64,000 nucleotides of DNA from Dokdonella_A sp046347015 (GCA_046347015.1 JAXMHA010000001.1:209014-273013), one strand, 5' to 3'. Positions 26,631 to 34,817 are shown, counted from the first letter of the stretch. Notes: a model not told the origin generated them from the letters alone. Numbers and translations are program-made.

Positions 26631-27497
26631 CTACAGCGTCTGCGCGTTGAAGGTGTCGCAGGCCTTGATGTCGCCGGACTGGAAGCCGGTCTTGAACCAG
26701 CGCACGCGCTCCGCCGACGTGCCGTGCGTGAACGTATCCGGCGCCACGGTCCCGCGGGCTTCGCGTTGCAAAGTGTCGTCACCGATCTGCGAAGCGGCAT
26801 TCAGCGCGCTCTCGATGTCGCCCGGCTGCAGCCACTGCAGTTGCTGCTGCGAGCGGTTGGCCCAGACTCCGGCAAGGCAGTCCGCCTGCAGTTCGAGGCG
26901 CACCGAAAGGCCGTCGGCGCCTTCCATCGGCGCGCCGCGTGCCTGCGCCTGCTTCTCGGCCCGCATGATGCCGAGCTCGTTCTGCACGTGATGACCGACT
27001 TCGTGCGCGATGACGTAGGCACGCGCGAAATCGCTGTTCGAGTGGAACCGTGTCGCGAGTTCCTGGAAGAAGTCGAGATCAAGATAGACCTGCTGGTCAC
27101 CCGGGCAGTAGAACGGCCCGACCGCAGCCGAGGCGCCGCCGCAGGCCGTGGCCACCGATCCGTGGAACAGCACCAGCTTCGGATCGGTATATTGCTGTCC
27201 AACCTGCTGGAAATAGCGGCTCCAGACATCCTCGGTGCTGCCGAGGATGCTGCTGACGAACTGGACCTGCGGATCGTTCTTGTCGATCGGGGCCGTTTGC
27301 TGCGCGCCCCCGGTTGCGCCCATGTCACCGCCGCCGAGCAACCCGAAGATCAGGTTCCGGGTCGATGGAAAGAAGATCGCGATGATGATCGCGATGATCG
27401 TGCCGCCAAGGCCGAGGTGAATCCGTCCGAACCCGAGCCCGCCGCCGCCGCTGTCCTCGACCACGTTGTCGCTTTGCCGCCCCTTCTGCCAGAGCAT
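26631..27497 (-). CDS. ypfJ: YpfJ family neutral zinc metallopeptidase
   Basis: A 288-residue predicted membrane-anchored zinc protease. A glycine-rich N-terminus and one transmembrane helix (GTIIAIIIAIFFP, about 32-44) precede the catalytic domain. The zinc motif is HEVGHH (His165, Glu166, His169), with a later ELQADCLAG supplying a third ligand glutamate. Conserved FYCPGDQQVYLDLDFF is family-specific. An ideal AAGGGAGGT Shine-Dalgarno precedes the ATG. Its stop is one base from the Rieske gene start, so the two are co-transcribed, though no functional link is known. Confidence 0.93.
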   Translation of the reverse strand: MLWQKGRQSDNVVEDSGGGGLGFGRIHLGLGGTIIAIIIAIFFPSTRNLIFGLLGGGDMGATGGAQQTAPIDKNDPQVQFVSSILGSTEDVWSRYFQQVGQQYTDPKLVLFHGSVATACGGASAAVGPFYCPGDQQVYLDLDFFQELATRFHSNSDFARAYVIAHEVGHHVQNELGIMRAEKQAQARGAPMEGADGLSVRLELQADCLAGVWANRSQQQLQWLQPGDIESALNAASQIGDDTLQREARGTVAPDTFTHGTSAERVRWFKTGFQSGDIKACDTFNAQTL

Positions 27498-27670
27498 GGT
27501 GACCTCCCTTGTGGCTTAGATGCCGCACTCGTCGGCTCGGGCCGCTACTGTGCTCAAGCAGGCGGTCGACCGCAAGCGCTTCGACCGGGCAACGGCTTTC
27601 CGCGGGATGCGGCCGGCACGATTCGATGACGTTGTTGCGCCGCACGCCGCGTCAGCGCATCATACACAAA

Positions 27671-27685
27671 TGCGAATGGTTCTCA
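27671..27685. promoter_or_regulatory. Candidate Fur-box-like site
   Basis: TGCGAATGGTTCTCA matches the 7-1-7 Fur consensus TGATAATNATTATCA at 10 of 14 positions. It lies 13 bp before the ATG of the cytochrome-like gene, where a bound repressor would block initiation. By eye only; one such match in a GC-rich genome is notable but not proof. Confidence 0.35.
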
Positions 27686-27698
27686 GTTGGTGCCACGA

Positions 27699-28262
27699 AT
27701 GACTCGCTCTGCCGTTTTGGTCACCGCCATTGCCGCTCTGGGTTGCGTGGCCGTTTCGTGGTCGGTCGTTCGGGCAGCCGATGAAGGCGCGAAGCCGACC
27801 GCCGCACCGGACGCCGCCTCGCTGCAGCGACAGGTCGATGCGCTGAAATCCCGCCTCGATGCATTGGACAAGCGCGTGCCGCCACCCGAACTCGGCAACC
27901 AGATGATCGAACTGCAGATCCGCCACGATCGCCTGTGGTGGGCGGGCCAGGCCGGCAACTGGAATCTCGCCTATTACATGGTCGGCGAGATGGGCGAAAC
28001 TCTGGCCGGCATCGAGGAAACCAACGGCGACGCCGCCGAACTGCAGCCGCAGAAACTGTCCGAAGTCATGCCATCGATCATGAACCCGGCGATCAAGGGT
28101 GTGCAGGATGCGTTGGCAAAGAAGGATCGCGCGGCGTTCGACAAGGCCTACGATGACCTGTCAGGCGCCTGCACCGCCTGCCACAAGGTCGCCGGCAACG
28201 AATTCCTGGTCATCCAGCGACCGCGCACGCCGCTCCTCGACAACCTGCGCTACTCCCCTTGA
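27699..28262 (+). CDS. Exported single-heme cytochrome-like protein
   Basis: A 187-residue periplasmic protein. A signal peptide ends near VRA (about residue 26). Residues 41-62 form a short coiled coil (LQRQVDALKSRLDALDKRV). A helical domain follows, with a single CTACH heme-binding motif at Cys158-His162 near the C-terminus, an arrangement like class II (cytochrome c') proteins. An in-frame GTG at 27687 is an alternative start but extends into the candidate Fur site. Electron-transfer role and partner are unknown. A rho-independent terminator follows, so it is probably monocistronic. Confidence 0.75.
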   Translation: MTRSAVLVTAIAALGCVAVSWSVVRAADEGAKPTAAPDAASLQRQVDALKSRLDALDKRVPPPELGNQMIELQIRHDRLWWAGQAGNWNLAYYMVGEMGETLAGIEETNGDAAELQPQKLSEVMPSIMNPAIKGVQDALAKKDRAAFDKAYDDLSGACTACHKVAGNEFLVIQRPRTPLLDNLRYSP

Positions 28263-28299
28263 ACCTCGGGGGTTGGCGTCATCATTGTCCAGTTTGGAC

Positions 28300-28328
28300 C
28301 GGTGCCGCGTGACGGCGCCGCTTTTTTT
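28300..28328 (+). terminator. Rho-independent terminator after the cytochrome-like gene
   Basis: CGGTGCCG (28300-28307) pairs with CGGCGCCG (28313-28320) through one G-T wobble around a 5-nt loop, followed by C and seven T. It separates the cytochrome-like gene from tpx. Confidence 0.8.
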
Positions 28329-28353
28329 CATTCACCAAGGAGGCAACAAGGAA

Positions 28354-28854
28354 ATGTCCACGGTCAAGTTCAAGGGCAATCCCGTGCAAGTCGGCGGCAA
28401 GCTGCCGGTCAAGGGCGCGAAGGCGCCGTCATTCAAGCTGGTCGACAAGACACTCGCAGACCGCACCCTTGCGGACTTCGCCGGCAAGCGCAAGGTGCTG
28501 AACATTTTCCCGAGCATCGACACCGGCGTGTGCGCGGCGTCGGTACGGCGCTTCAACCAGCTGGCTTCGGGCCTGAAGGACACGGTCGTGCTCTGCATTT
28601 CAGCCGACCTGCCGTTCGCGCAGGGGCGCTTCTGCGGCGCCGAAGGCATCGAAAACGTGACGACGTTGTCGACGATGCGCGGCCGCGAATTCCTCGATGC
28701 TTACGGCGTCGCGATGCAGGACGGTCCGCTCGGCGGGCTCGCCGCACGTGCGGTGGTCGTGCTGGACCGTGACGACACGGTCCGCCACGTGCAACTCGTC
28801 GACGAGATCACCCACGAACCCGACTACGACGCCGCGGTTGCGGCGCTCGGCTGA
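28354..28854 (+). CDS. tpx: Atypical 2-Cys peroxiredoxin (thiol peroxidase)
   Basis: A 166-residue Tpx that reduces hydroperoxides using thioredoxin. The peroxidatic Cys60 is in FPSIDTGVC, with the preceding Thr57 of the T-x2-C motif. The resolving Cys94 is in GRFCGAEGIEN. Length and Cys spacing match E. coli Tpx. A strong AAGGAGG Shine-Dalgarno sets the start at ATG 28354. The terminator just upstream implies its own promoter in the short gap or read-through, and none was clearly seen. Confidence 0.95.
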   Translation: MSTVKFKGNPVQVGGKLPVKGAKAPSFKLVDKTLADRTLADFAGKRKVLNIFPSIDTGVCAASVRRFNQLASGLKDTVVLCISADLPFAQGRFCGAEGIENVTTLSTMRGREFLDAYGVAMQDGPLGGLAARAVVVLDRDDTVRHVQLVDEITHEPDYDAAVAALG

Positions 28855-28872
28855 TGCGACGACGGCTCCGGT

Positions 28873-29295
28873 GTGACGGCCGGTAACCGCGCCAGAGCGG
28901 CGGGACCCTCAGCCGGCGTGCGCCTCGATCTTTGGCTGTGGGCGGCGCGCTTCTTCAAGACTCGATCGCTCGCGAAAGAGGCCATCGACCGTGGCCACGT
29001 GACGACCGGCGGCAACCGCTGCAAGCCGTCGCACCTCGTGCGCGCCGGTGACCGCTTGCAGGTCGAACGCGACGGCGAGACGTTCGCCATCGAGGTTCGC
29101 GGGCTCGGTGCACGCCGCGGTTCGGCGGCAACCGCGCAGGCGCTGTACATCGAATCGGATGCCTCGCGTCGGGCGCGCGAGGCTGCGCGCGAACAACGCC
29201 GGGCCGGGCGCGCGGGCTTCCTGCCGCCACCGAAGCGCCCGGACAAGCGCGCGAGAAGGCTGATCCGCGCACTGGGCGACATCGACAGCTTCTAG
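28873..29295 (+). CDS. hslR: Heat shock protein 15 (ribosome-associated S4 domain protein)
   Basis: A 140-residue Hsp15 homologue. It has one S4 RNA-binding domain (RLDLWLWAARFFKTRSLAKE...GHVTTGGNRCKPSHLV, about 17-57, shown as flanking segments). A basic tail rich in Arg/Lys follows (PPPKRPDKRARRLIRAL). Family members rescue free 50S subunits carrying nascent chains. It starts with GTG 18 bp after tpx. Its TAG stop lies within the CTAG that forms the left edge of the inserted MITE-like element, so the insertion left the coding sequence whole. Confidence 0.9.
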   Translation: MTAGNRARAAGPSAGVRLDLWLWAARFFKTRSLAKEAIDRGHVTTGGNRCKPSHLVRAGDRLQVERDGETFAIEVRGLGARRGSAATAQALYIESDASRRAREAAREQRRAGRAGFLPPPKRPDKRARRLIRALGDIDSF

Positions 29296-29584
29296 GGATG
29301 CTCTGATCAAAACCACGTAGGCGGCATGATGTCCGGAAGGTTCGCAGATTGGCGTGCGTGGCGCAGCCCAGACTGGCGGTCTGGGCAAGACGCGCGCGAC
29401 GACATGAGGACCTTCTGGACATCACCTCGTCATTTGAAATCAATCGGTTGAGGCCGGTCGGTCTGCCGTCATCTCCTCGGCCCGCCGTCTCGACAGACCG
29501 CCAGTCTGCCTTCGCCGCCGGTCCTGCGATCTGCCGGCAGACCGACCGGTGACGCCTGCGCGGGTTTGATCAGGGCATCCCTAG
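29292..29584. mobile_element. MITE-like element with 16-20 bp terminal inverted repeats
   Basis: The left end reads CTAGGGATGCTCTGATCAAA (29292-29311). The right end (29565-29584) is its reverse complement with a single mismatch. CTAG flanks both sides and may be the duplicated target. The roughly 290-bp interior has no transposase or credible ORF but includes smaller dyads around AGACTGGCGGTCTG and CAGACCGCCAGTCTG. This is the structure of a non-autonomous miniature element, possibly mobilised by an IS5-type transposase (inference from the CTAG/TA target). The next 235 bp up to 29818 show no gene. Confidence 0.7.
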
Positions 29585-29818
29585 CAGCATCACGAGGCGT
29601 AAATGATGTGCATCCGGATGAATGGCGCACCTGGACCTTCCAGTGCGCCGGAGTGATTGACGTCCGGCTCGAGGACGAATTTCGCGGGCGTTCGCTGCGG
29701 CGGCATCGAACCACCGCTGGGCGTGGACGACACGCCCTGCGACCCGTCGAAGGCGATCCACACCGCGACAATTGGCGGTGACGTCGTTGCGCGGCAATCC
29801 CACGCGCGAGGCGGGCGA

Positions 29819-30784
29819 TCAAGAACCCGTCGGCGGCGTGCCCTTGGCGTCTCCGGCCGGGGCCTTGTCGTTGCTCTGGTCGAAGATGGTGTCGCCCGGC
29901 GGCTTGCGGAACCGCAGCGTCATGCGATCCGATTCGCCGATCGCGAGGTACTTGTCGCGATCGACATCCTTCAGCTCCAGCGTCGGCGGCAAGGTCCACA
30001 CGCCCTTCGGATGGTCGTGGTTGTCCTTCGGGTTCGCGTTGATCTCGCTTTGCGCCACCAGCTGGAAGCCGGCGTCGGTCGCGAGTTTCACGACGTAATC
30101 CTGCGGCAGGTAGCCCGTGTCGACGACCTGTTCCAGTGTCTTGCCGGCGGCGGCCCGGTGGTCGGCGACGCCGAGCGTGCCGCCCGGCTTCAGCACCGCG
30201 AAGAACGCCTTGAACATCGCGGCGGCGGTGCCCGCGCTGGCCCAGTTGTGCACGTTGCGGAACGTCAGCACGACGTCCGCCGACCCCGGCGGCCCGAACA
30301 CCGGCGCCTTCGGATCGAACTCGATCGTCTTCGCCTCGCCGAACTCCGCCGGATCGGAGGCAAAGAGCTTCTGCAGCGCGGTCTGGTTCGTCGCCGCTTC
30401 GCCCTGCGGCTTCTGCGGTTTCGCGACCGCCGCGATGTAGGTGCCGGTGCCTTTCATCAGTGGCGCCAGGATCGCCGCGTACCAGCCGCCGCCCGGCGTG
30501 ATCTCGATGACGGTGTCGCGCGGTTGCAGGCCGAAGAACTCCAGCGTCTGCTGCGGATGGCGGTATTGGTCGCGCGCCTTGTCGGCCGCCGTGCGCCAGC
30601 TTCCGGCCAGGACCGTGTCGAGCCGTTCGGTGAACATCTCGGTCGAAGTGCGTGGCGGCGGTGCCTTGGCCGGCTGGTCGAGCTCGGCGGCGGCTGGCGG
30701 TTGGCCGGAGTTCGCCGAGTCCGGATTCCCGGAGCACGCGGCGAGGGCGAACGGGAGGACGAAGGCGATGGCGAGCTTGTTCAT
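29819..30784 (-). CDS. Lipoprotein with class I SAM-methyltransferase-like domain
   Basis: A 321-residue predicted lipoprotein: signal MNKLAIAFVLPFALAAC with Cys17 in a lipobox, then a disordered Pro/Ala linker. The main domain looks like a class I methyltransferase: VIEITPGGGWYAAILAP aligns with motif I, VVLTFRNVHNW with motif IV, and LKPGGTLGVADHRA with the post-IV strand. SAM is not known to be available outside the cytoplasm. The family is therefore either enzymatically repurposed, or the lipobox prediction is wrong. The frame stays open to 30847 upstream, but ATG 30784 gives the signal sequence. Confidence 0.75.
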   Translation of the reverse strand: MNKLAIAFVLPFALAACSGNPDSANSGQPPAAAELDQPAKAPPPRTSTEMFTERLDTVLAGSWRTAADKARDQYRHPQQTLEFFGLQPRDTVIEITPGGGWYAAILAPLMKGTGTYIAAVAKPQKPQGEAATNQTALQKLFASDPAEFGEAKTIEFDPKAPVFGPPGSADVVLTFRNVHNWASAGTAAAMFKAFFAVLKPGGTLGVADHRAAAGKTLEQVVDTGYLPQDYVVKLATDAGFQLVAQSEINANPKDNHDHPKGVWTLPPTLELKDVDRDKYLAIGESDRMTLRFRKPPGDTIFDQSNDKAPAGDAKGTPPTGS

Positions 30785-30877
30785 TCGGATTCCACCGTGG
30801 CCGATGCGATGCGGGCGGAGCAGGCGCCGGAAGCCTAGCACAGCCAACCGGCGTCACCCGCTCCCGGCGTCCGCGCC

Positions 30878-31813
30878 TCAGCGCCGTTTGACGCGCCGCG
30901 TCCGCACCTTGCCCGGCGCCGCATCGGCACGCTGTTCCGAGGCGGCGTACGCCTGCGATTCCTCCAGCACCCACGTCCGGAACGCTTCGAACGCCGGCAC
31001 CCCGCGCATGCGTACCGGATACGCAAGGTAGTGTGAATACTCCGAGCGCATGCGCTCGCGGAACAGCGCCACCAGCATGCCGTTGTCGAGCAACGGCCGC
31101 GCCATCGTCAGGCGGATCATCGCGACGCCCATGCCTTCGGTCGCCGCGCGCTGCAGGATCTCGCGGTCCGAGAAGTGCGTGACGAAGCGGCGTGGCGGCT
31201 GGCCGCCGTACGACTCGAACCAATCCTTCCAGCTTCCGGACGGATCGCCCAGCAGTGGCCATGAACCCAACTCGTGCAGGCGCGGCCGCCCGTGCCGTTC
31301 GATCAGGGCGGGACTCGCGACCGGCGTCATCCACTCGTCGAACAGGTGTTCGGCCTCGACGCCGGGCCAACGGCCGGGTCCATAGCGCAAGGCCACGTCG
31401 ACCGGGTCGCGATCGAAGTCGACCAGCACGCCGTTCGACTGCAGGTTCAACTCGATCTGCGGGTGGCGCGCGACGAAACGCGGCAGCCGCGGCACCAGCC
31501 AGGCGGACGCCATCGACGGCATCAGGCTGACCGTCAACGCGTTGTCACGCGGCGCGTGGTAGCGCTGCAGCGCGTGTTCGATCGATTCCAGTGGCACGCC
31601 GACCACGTCGAGCAGGCGCGCGCCGTCGGGGGTCAACGCGACGCCGCGCGGCCCGCGGTCGAACAGGCGCCGGCCGAGCCGCTCCTCGAGCCCGCGGATC
31701 TGGTGGCTCAGCGCGCTGACGGTGAGGTTCATCTGCGCGGCCGCGCGCGACAGGTTGCCGGTGCGGGCGGCCAGCACGAAACCCTGCAGGGCCAACAGCG
31801 GGGCGCGGCTCAT
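30878..31813 (-). CDS. LysR family transcriptional regulator (GcvA-like)
   Basis: A 311-residue LysR regulator. The N-terminal winged helix-turn-helix (about 1-62: LQGFVLAARTGNLSRAAAQM then LTVSALSHQIRGLEERLG) is followed by a periplasmic-binding-like effector domain (NALTVSLMPSMASAWLVPRL). The GcvA/DSBA-like pattern SMASxWLVPRLPRF supports that subgroup. The effector is unknown. It is divergent from two small genes starting 31917 and 32152, the usual LysR target position. The C-terminal tail is unusually basic. Confidence 0.9.
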   Translation of the reverse strand: MSRAPLLALQGFVLAARTGNLSRAAAQMNLTVSALSHQIRGLEERLGRRLFDRGPRGVALTPDGARLLDVVGVPLESIEHALQRYHAPRDNALTVSLMPSMASAWLVPRLPRFVARHPQIELNLQSNGVLVDFDRDPVDVALRYGPGRWPGVEAEHLFDEWMTPVASPALIERHGRPRLHELGSWPLLGDPSGSWKDWFESYGGQPPRRFVTHFSDREILQRAATEGMGVAMIRLTMARPLLDNGMLVALFRERMRSEYSHYLAYPVRMRGVPAFEAFRTWVLEESQAYAASEQRADAAPGKVRTRRVKRR

Positions 31814-31916
31814 GTTGAATGCCTCTCAAGGCTGGGTTGCAAACATATCGCTTTTTCGCGGCTGCCGCAGCACCTACCATTTGCGCACCGGATGAACCCG
31901 GTTGCAGGAGTCCACC

Positions 31917-32108
31917 ATGCTGGCACAGATCGCAAAATACCAGTTGTCGAGGCACGGCTACCTCATCGACCCCGGGATCCTTGGCGGCGCCACGGCGCCG
32001 CGGTCGACAACCCCTTCGGGGAATGCCGCGCCAGTGCGTATCGCGTTGAGGAAGATTCAAAGGTCGCTGGCGAACATCGCGCTGGTCTTCGGGCTGCGCC
32101 ATCCCTGA
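31917..32108 (+). CDS. Small basic protein of unknown function, divergent from LysR gene
   Basis: A 63-residue ORF with an ATG preceded at proper distance by CAGGAG. It begins MLAQIAKYQLSRHGYLIDPG and ends IQRSLANIALVFGLRHP. No transmembrane segment or known motif is seen. Good ribosome site, divergent position next to a LysR gene and a second small ORF with its own Shine-Dalgarno support it as a real gene, but no family is recognised. Chance ORFs of this size are common in GC-rich DNA. Confidence 0.45.
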   Translation: MLAQIAKYQLSRHGYLIDPGILGGATAPRSTTPSGNAAPVRIALRKIQRSLANIALVFGLRHP

Positions 32109-32151
32109 TGCGGGCAGCGCCGACCGGTGAGCATCCATCGAGGAGCATGCC

Positions 32152-32364
32152 ATGTTGCTTTACACCGAAAACCCGATCGACTCGCTGCCGACCACGACGC
32201 CAAAACGTCGCCGGTTGATCCGGCGGCTCGCCGCCGCGATCGACGCGGCCGCCCGTGCCAAGGCGACGTCGCTTCCGGCTTTGCCGAAGGCGCGCCCCGA
32301 TGGCCAGCGCCCCGGCCGCTACATCGAAAGCCGCCTCGTCGGCGAGCGATTCAAGGTGGGGTGA
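32152..32364 (+). CDS. Small basic protein of unknown function
   Basis: A 70-residue ORF, ATG preceded by CGAGGAG 8 nt upstream. It starts MLLYTENPIDSLPTTTPKRR, contains an Ala/Arg helix (RRLIRRLAAAIDAAARAKA) and ends RYIESRLVGERFKVG. It follows the 63-residue ORF by 43 bp and precedes a bidirectional terminator shared with icd. That layout looks like a two-gene operon facing LysR. No function or homologue is recognised. Confidence 0.5.
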   Translation: MLLYTENPIDSLPTTTPKRRRLIRRLAAAIDAAARAKATSLPALPKARPDGQRPGRYIESRLVGERFKVG

Positions 32365-32398
32365 CCCGGTTTGCGTCCCGGGCGACGCCCGCAACAAG

Positions 32399-32420
32399 AC
32401 GGGGCGCCCTTGCGCCCCGT
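32399..32420. terminator. Bidirectional hairpin between small genes and icd
   Basis: A perfect 9-bp stem ACGGGGCGC / GCGCCCCGT with a CCTT loop lies between convergent genes. On the minus strand it is followed by a short pyrimidine run TCTTGTT. It probably ends icd transcription. Confidence 0.65.
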
Positions 32421-32452
32421 GCATCCCGCGGAGCAAGCCGCCGCCTGTTCCG

Positions 32453-33781
32453 CTACATCGCCGCGATCAGCGCGTCGCCGAACTCCGAGCACTTCAGCAG
32501 CTTCGCGCCCTCCATCATCCGCGCGAAATCGTAGGTGACGGTCTTCGCGGCGATGACCTTGTCCATCGCCGCGACGATCGCATCGGCCGCTTCCGTCCAG
32601 CCGAGATGGCGCAGCATCATTTCGCCGGACAGGATCACCGACCCCGGGTTGACCTTGTCCTGGCCCGCGTACTTCGGTGCGGTGCCGTGGGTGGCCTCGA
32701 ACACGGCGTGGCCCGAAACGTAGTTGATGTTGCCGCCCGGCGCGATGCCGATGCCGCCGACTTCCGCAGCCAGTGCATCGGAGATGTAGTCGCCGTTCAG
32801 GTTCAGTGTCGCGATGACGTCGTAGTCCTTCGCGCGTGTCAGGATCTGCTGCAGGAACGCGTCGGCAATCACGTCCTTGATGATGATGCCGGCGCCCGGC
32901 TTGCCGTCCGGAATCACGTGCCACGGCCCGCCGTCGAGTTCCACCGCGCCGTAGAAGTCGCGCGCGACCTGGTAACCCCAGTCGCGGAACGCGCCCTCGG
33001 TGAACTTCATGATGTTGCCCTTGTGTACCAGCGTGACCGACTTTCGCCGGTTCTGGACCGCGTACGCGATCGCGCTGTGGACGAGGCGCTCGGTGCCGAG
33101 CCGGCTGACCGGCTTGATGCCGATGCCGACATCGACGCCGAGGTGCCGGTGCGGCGCGCCGATGGCCTCGAGCTGCCTTTGCCACGCATCGACCTTCGCC
33201 TGCGTGCCGAAGCGGATCTTGTCGGCGAGCTGCGGGAACCTCGCCTGCATGAACTCGAGCACCGCCTGCGCCTCCTCCGAGCCGCCGGTCCATTCGATGC
33301 CGGCGTAGATGTCCTCGGTGTTCTCGCGGTAGATCATCATGTCCACGTCCTGCGGATTCCGCACGGGCGAGGGCACGCCCTGGAACCAGCGCACGGGCCG
33401 CACGCAGCAGTAGAGGTCGAGCATCTGCCGGAGGGCGACGTTGAGCGAGCGGATGCCGCCGCCGACCGGCGTCGTCAACGGACCCTTGATCGACACGAGG
33501 TAGTCGCGGCAAGCGGCGACGGTTTCGTCCGGTAACCAGTTGCCGGTGGCGTTGAAGGCCTTTTCGCCGGCGAGGACTTCCATCCAGCCGAGTCGCCGCG
33601 CGTCGCCGTAGGCGTGCTTCACGGCCGCATCCAACACCCGCACCGAGGCGCGCCAGATGTCCGGCCCCGTGCCATCGCCCTCGATGAAGGGGATGACCGG
33701 GTGGTCGGGAACGCGCAACTTGCCGTTCGCGATGGTGATCCTCTCGGCGCCGGCGGGCGGGACGGGCTTGAACGCGGTCAT
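32453..33781 (-). CDS. icd: NADP-dependent isocitrate dehydrogenase
   Basis: A 442-residue TCA cycle enzyme that oxidatively decarboxylates isocitrate to 2-oxoglutarate. It is of the prokaryotic homodimeric NADP type. Substrate loop GGGIRSLNVALRQ contains the serine that is phosphorylated by AceK in E. coli. The coenzyme site HGTAPKYAGQDKVNP has the Lys-Tyr pair that selects NADP over NAD. NLNGDYISDALAAEVGG is the metal/isocitrate block. The start is ATG 33781; an upstream in-frame extension exists but lies beyond the conserved N-terminus. Confidence 0.96.
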   Translation of the reverse strand: MTAFKPVPPAGAERITIANGKLRVPDHPVIPFIEGDGTGPDIWRASVRVLDAAVKHAYGDARRLGWMEVLAGEKAFNATGNWLPDETVAACRDYLVSIKGPLTTPVGGGIRSLNVALRQMLDLYCCVRPVRWFQGVPSPVRNPQDVDMMIYRENTEDIYAGIEWTGGSEEAQAVLEFMQARFPQLADKIRFGTQAKVDAWQRQLEAIGAPHRHLGVDVGIGIKPVSRLGTERLVHSAIAYAVQNRRKSVTLVHKGNIMKFTEGAFRDWGYQVARDFYGAVELDGGPWHVIPDGKPGAGIIIKDVIADAFLQQILTRAKDYDVIATLNLNGDYISDALAAEVGGIGIAPGGNINYVSGHAVFEATHGTAPKYAGQDKVNPGSVILSGEMMLRHLGWTEAADAIVAAMDKVIAAKTVTYDFARMMEGAKLLKCSEFGDALIAAM

Positions 33782-33876
33782 CGAATGCCTCGAAGTCGGA
33801 TGGGGCGGGAAAATCCGCCCATTGTCGCCGCTTCCGCCATTCCGGTCCAAGTCCGGCGATGGCCACGCGCGAACAG

Positions 33877-33907
33877 CAAAAGGGGCGTGGCCTGCGCCAC
33901 GCCCCTT
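33877..33907 (-). terminator. Strong rho-independent terminator downstream of the lipoprotein gene
   Basis: A perfect 12-bp stem AAGGGGCGTGGC (33880-33891) / GCCACGCCCCTT (33896-33907) with a 4-nt loop. On the minus strand it ends in TTTTGC. It closes the 34489-33980 gene and insulates icd. Confidence 0.85.
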
Positions 33908-33979
33908 CGTCGAATCCGCCATTGCCGAGCCCCGTCCCGCCGCCCGCGATCGCGAACGGCGGGCGGGATCACCAACGGT

Positions 33980-34489
33980 TCACTTGACCGAGAAGTCCTT
34001 CGTCGCCACGACCTTGCCGTCGAGCGAAATCTCGACCTTGTAGTTGCCGGTCGGCCAGCCGTCGGGCTTGGAGATGTGGAATGCCGTCGTCGCGGCACCG
34101 GTCGGGGCGATCGTCTCGGACGATTCGTTCACCGTCTGGCCGTCCTGGTAGGTCCACTTCGCGGACAGCGTCGCGTTCGACGCCGAGCCGTCGGTCGACA
34201 CCGCGGCATAGATGGTGTCCTTCGGCTCGAACGTGGTCGACGGCATCGTGACCTTCTGGTCCGGGCCCACGGCGCTGCCGAGATCGACCGATGTGACGCT
34301 GACGGGCGCCGGTGCCGGCGCGGGGGTTTCGGCCGGCGGCGTCGTCGTCGCCTCGGGCGCGGAAGGCGCCGGAGTCGTGGCTGGCGGGGTTGCCGGGGCG
34401 GCCGGCTCGGGCGCCTTGCTGCACGCGGCCAGCGTGAGCGCGCCGGACAGGGCCAGCAGGATCGGTGCGATGTTGCGTTGGATCTTCAT
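33980..34489 (-). CDS. Proline-rich lipoprotein with Ig-like C-terminal domain
   Basis: A 169-residue predicted outer-membrane or periplasmic lipoprotein. The signal peptide ends LTLAAC (Cys23). Residues about 25-62 are a Pro/Ala/Thr linker. The C-terminal 100 residues form a beta-rich domain (FEPKDTIYAAVSTDGSAS, GNYKVEISLDGKVVATKDF) resembling bacterial Ig-like folds. No enzyme motif is seen. It follows the LysM gene by 22 bp on the same strand and ends at a strong terminator, so the two likely form an operon. Confidence 0.8.
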   Translation of the reverse strand: MKIQRNIAPILLALSGALTLAACSKAPEPAAPATPPATTPAPSAPEATTTPPAETPAPAPAPVSVTSVDLGSAVGPDQKVTMPSTTFEPKDTIYAAVSTDGSASNATLSAKWTYQDGQTVNESSETIAPTGAATTAFHISKPDGWPTGNYKVEISLDGKVVATKDFSVK

Positions 34490-34511
34490 CGGAAAGTCTC
34501 CTTGGAAAGGG

Positions 34512-34817
34512 TCAGGCTGCGGTACCGGGGTTGCCCGGAATCTTCAGGACCTGTCCCGGCCGGATCAGGTCGGGATTGGAGATCTGGTCCCGGTTGGCCT
34601 CGAATATCTCGCGCCAGCGGTTCGCGTTGCCGTAGACGCGTTTGGCGATCTTCGACAGGCTGTCACCACTGACGACGGTATAGGTCTGCGCTGCCGGCGC
34701 CGTGGACTTCACGCCACCTTGCACGTTGCCGAAGTCGGCCTTCTGCGGCGCCGCGGCGGTCGAACCGGCGCCGCCGGTGACATTCGAAAAATCCGGTTTC
34801 GCGGGGGGGTTGCCCAT
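34512..34817 (-). CDS. Small LysM domain protein
   Basis: A 101-residue protein with no signal peptide. Residues 1-43 are a low-complexity leader in which FSNVTGG and FGNVQGG repeat loosely. Residues 45-96 form one LysM domain (YTVVSGDSLSKIAKRVYGNANRW, ending GQVLKIP; given as segments). The layout resembles YgaU/Kbp-type cytoplasmic LysM proteins, although the usual BON domain is absent. It probably binds a glycan or serves a stress function (inference). Confidence 0.85.
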   Translation of the reverse strand: MGNPPAKPDFSNVTGGAGSTAAAPQKADFGNVQGGVKSTAPAAQTYTVVSGDSLSKIAKRVYGNANRWREIFEANRDQISNPDLIRPGQVLKIPGNPGTAA

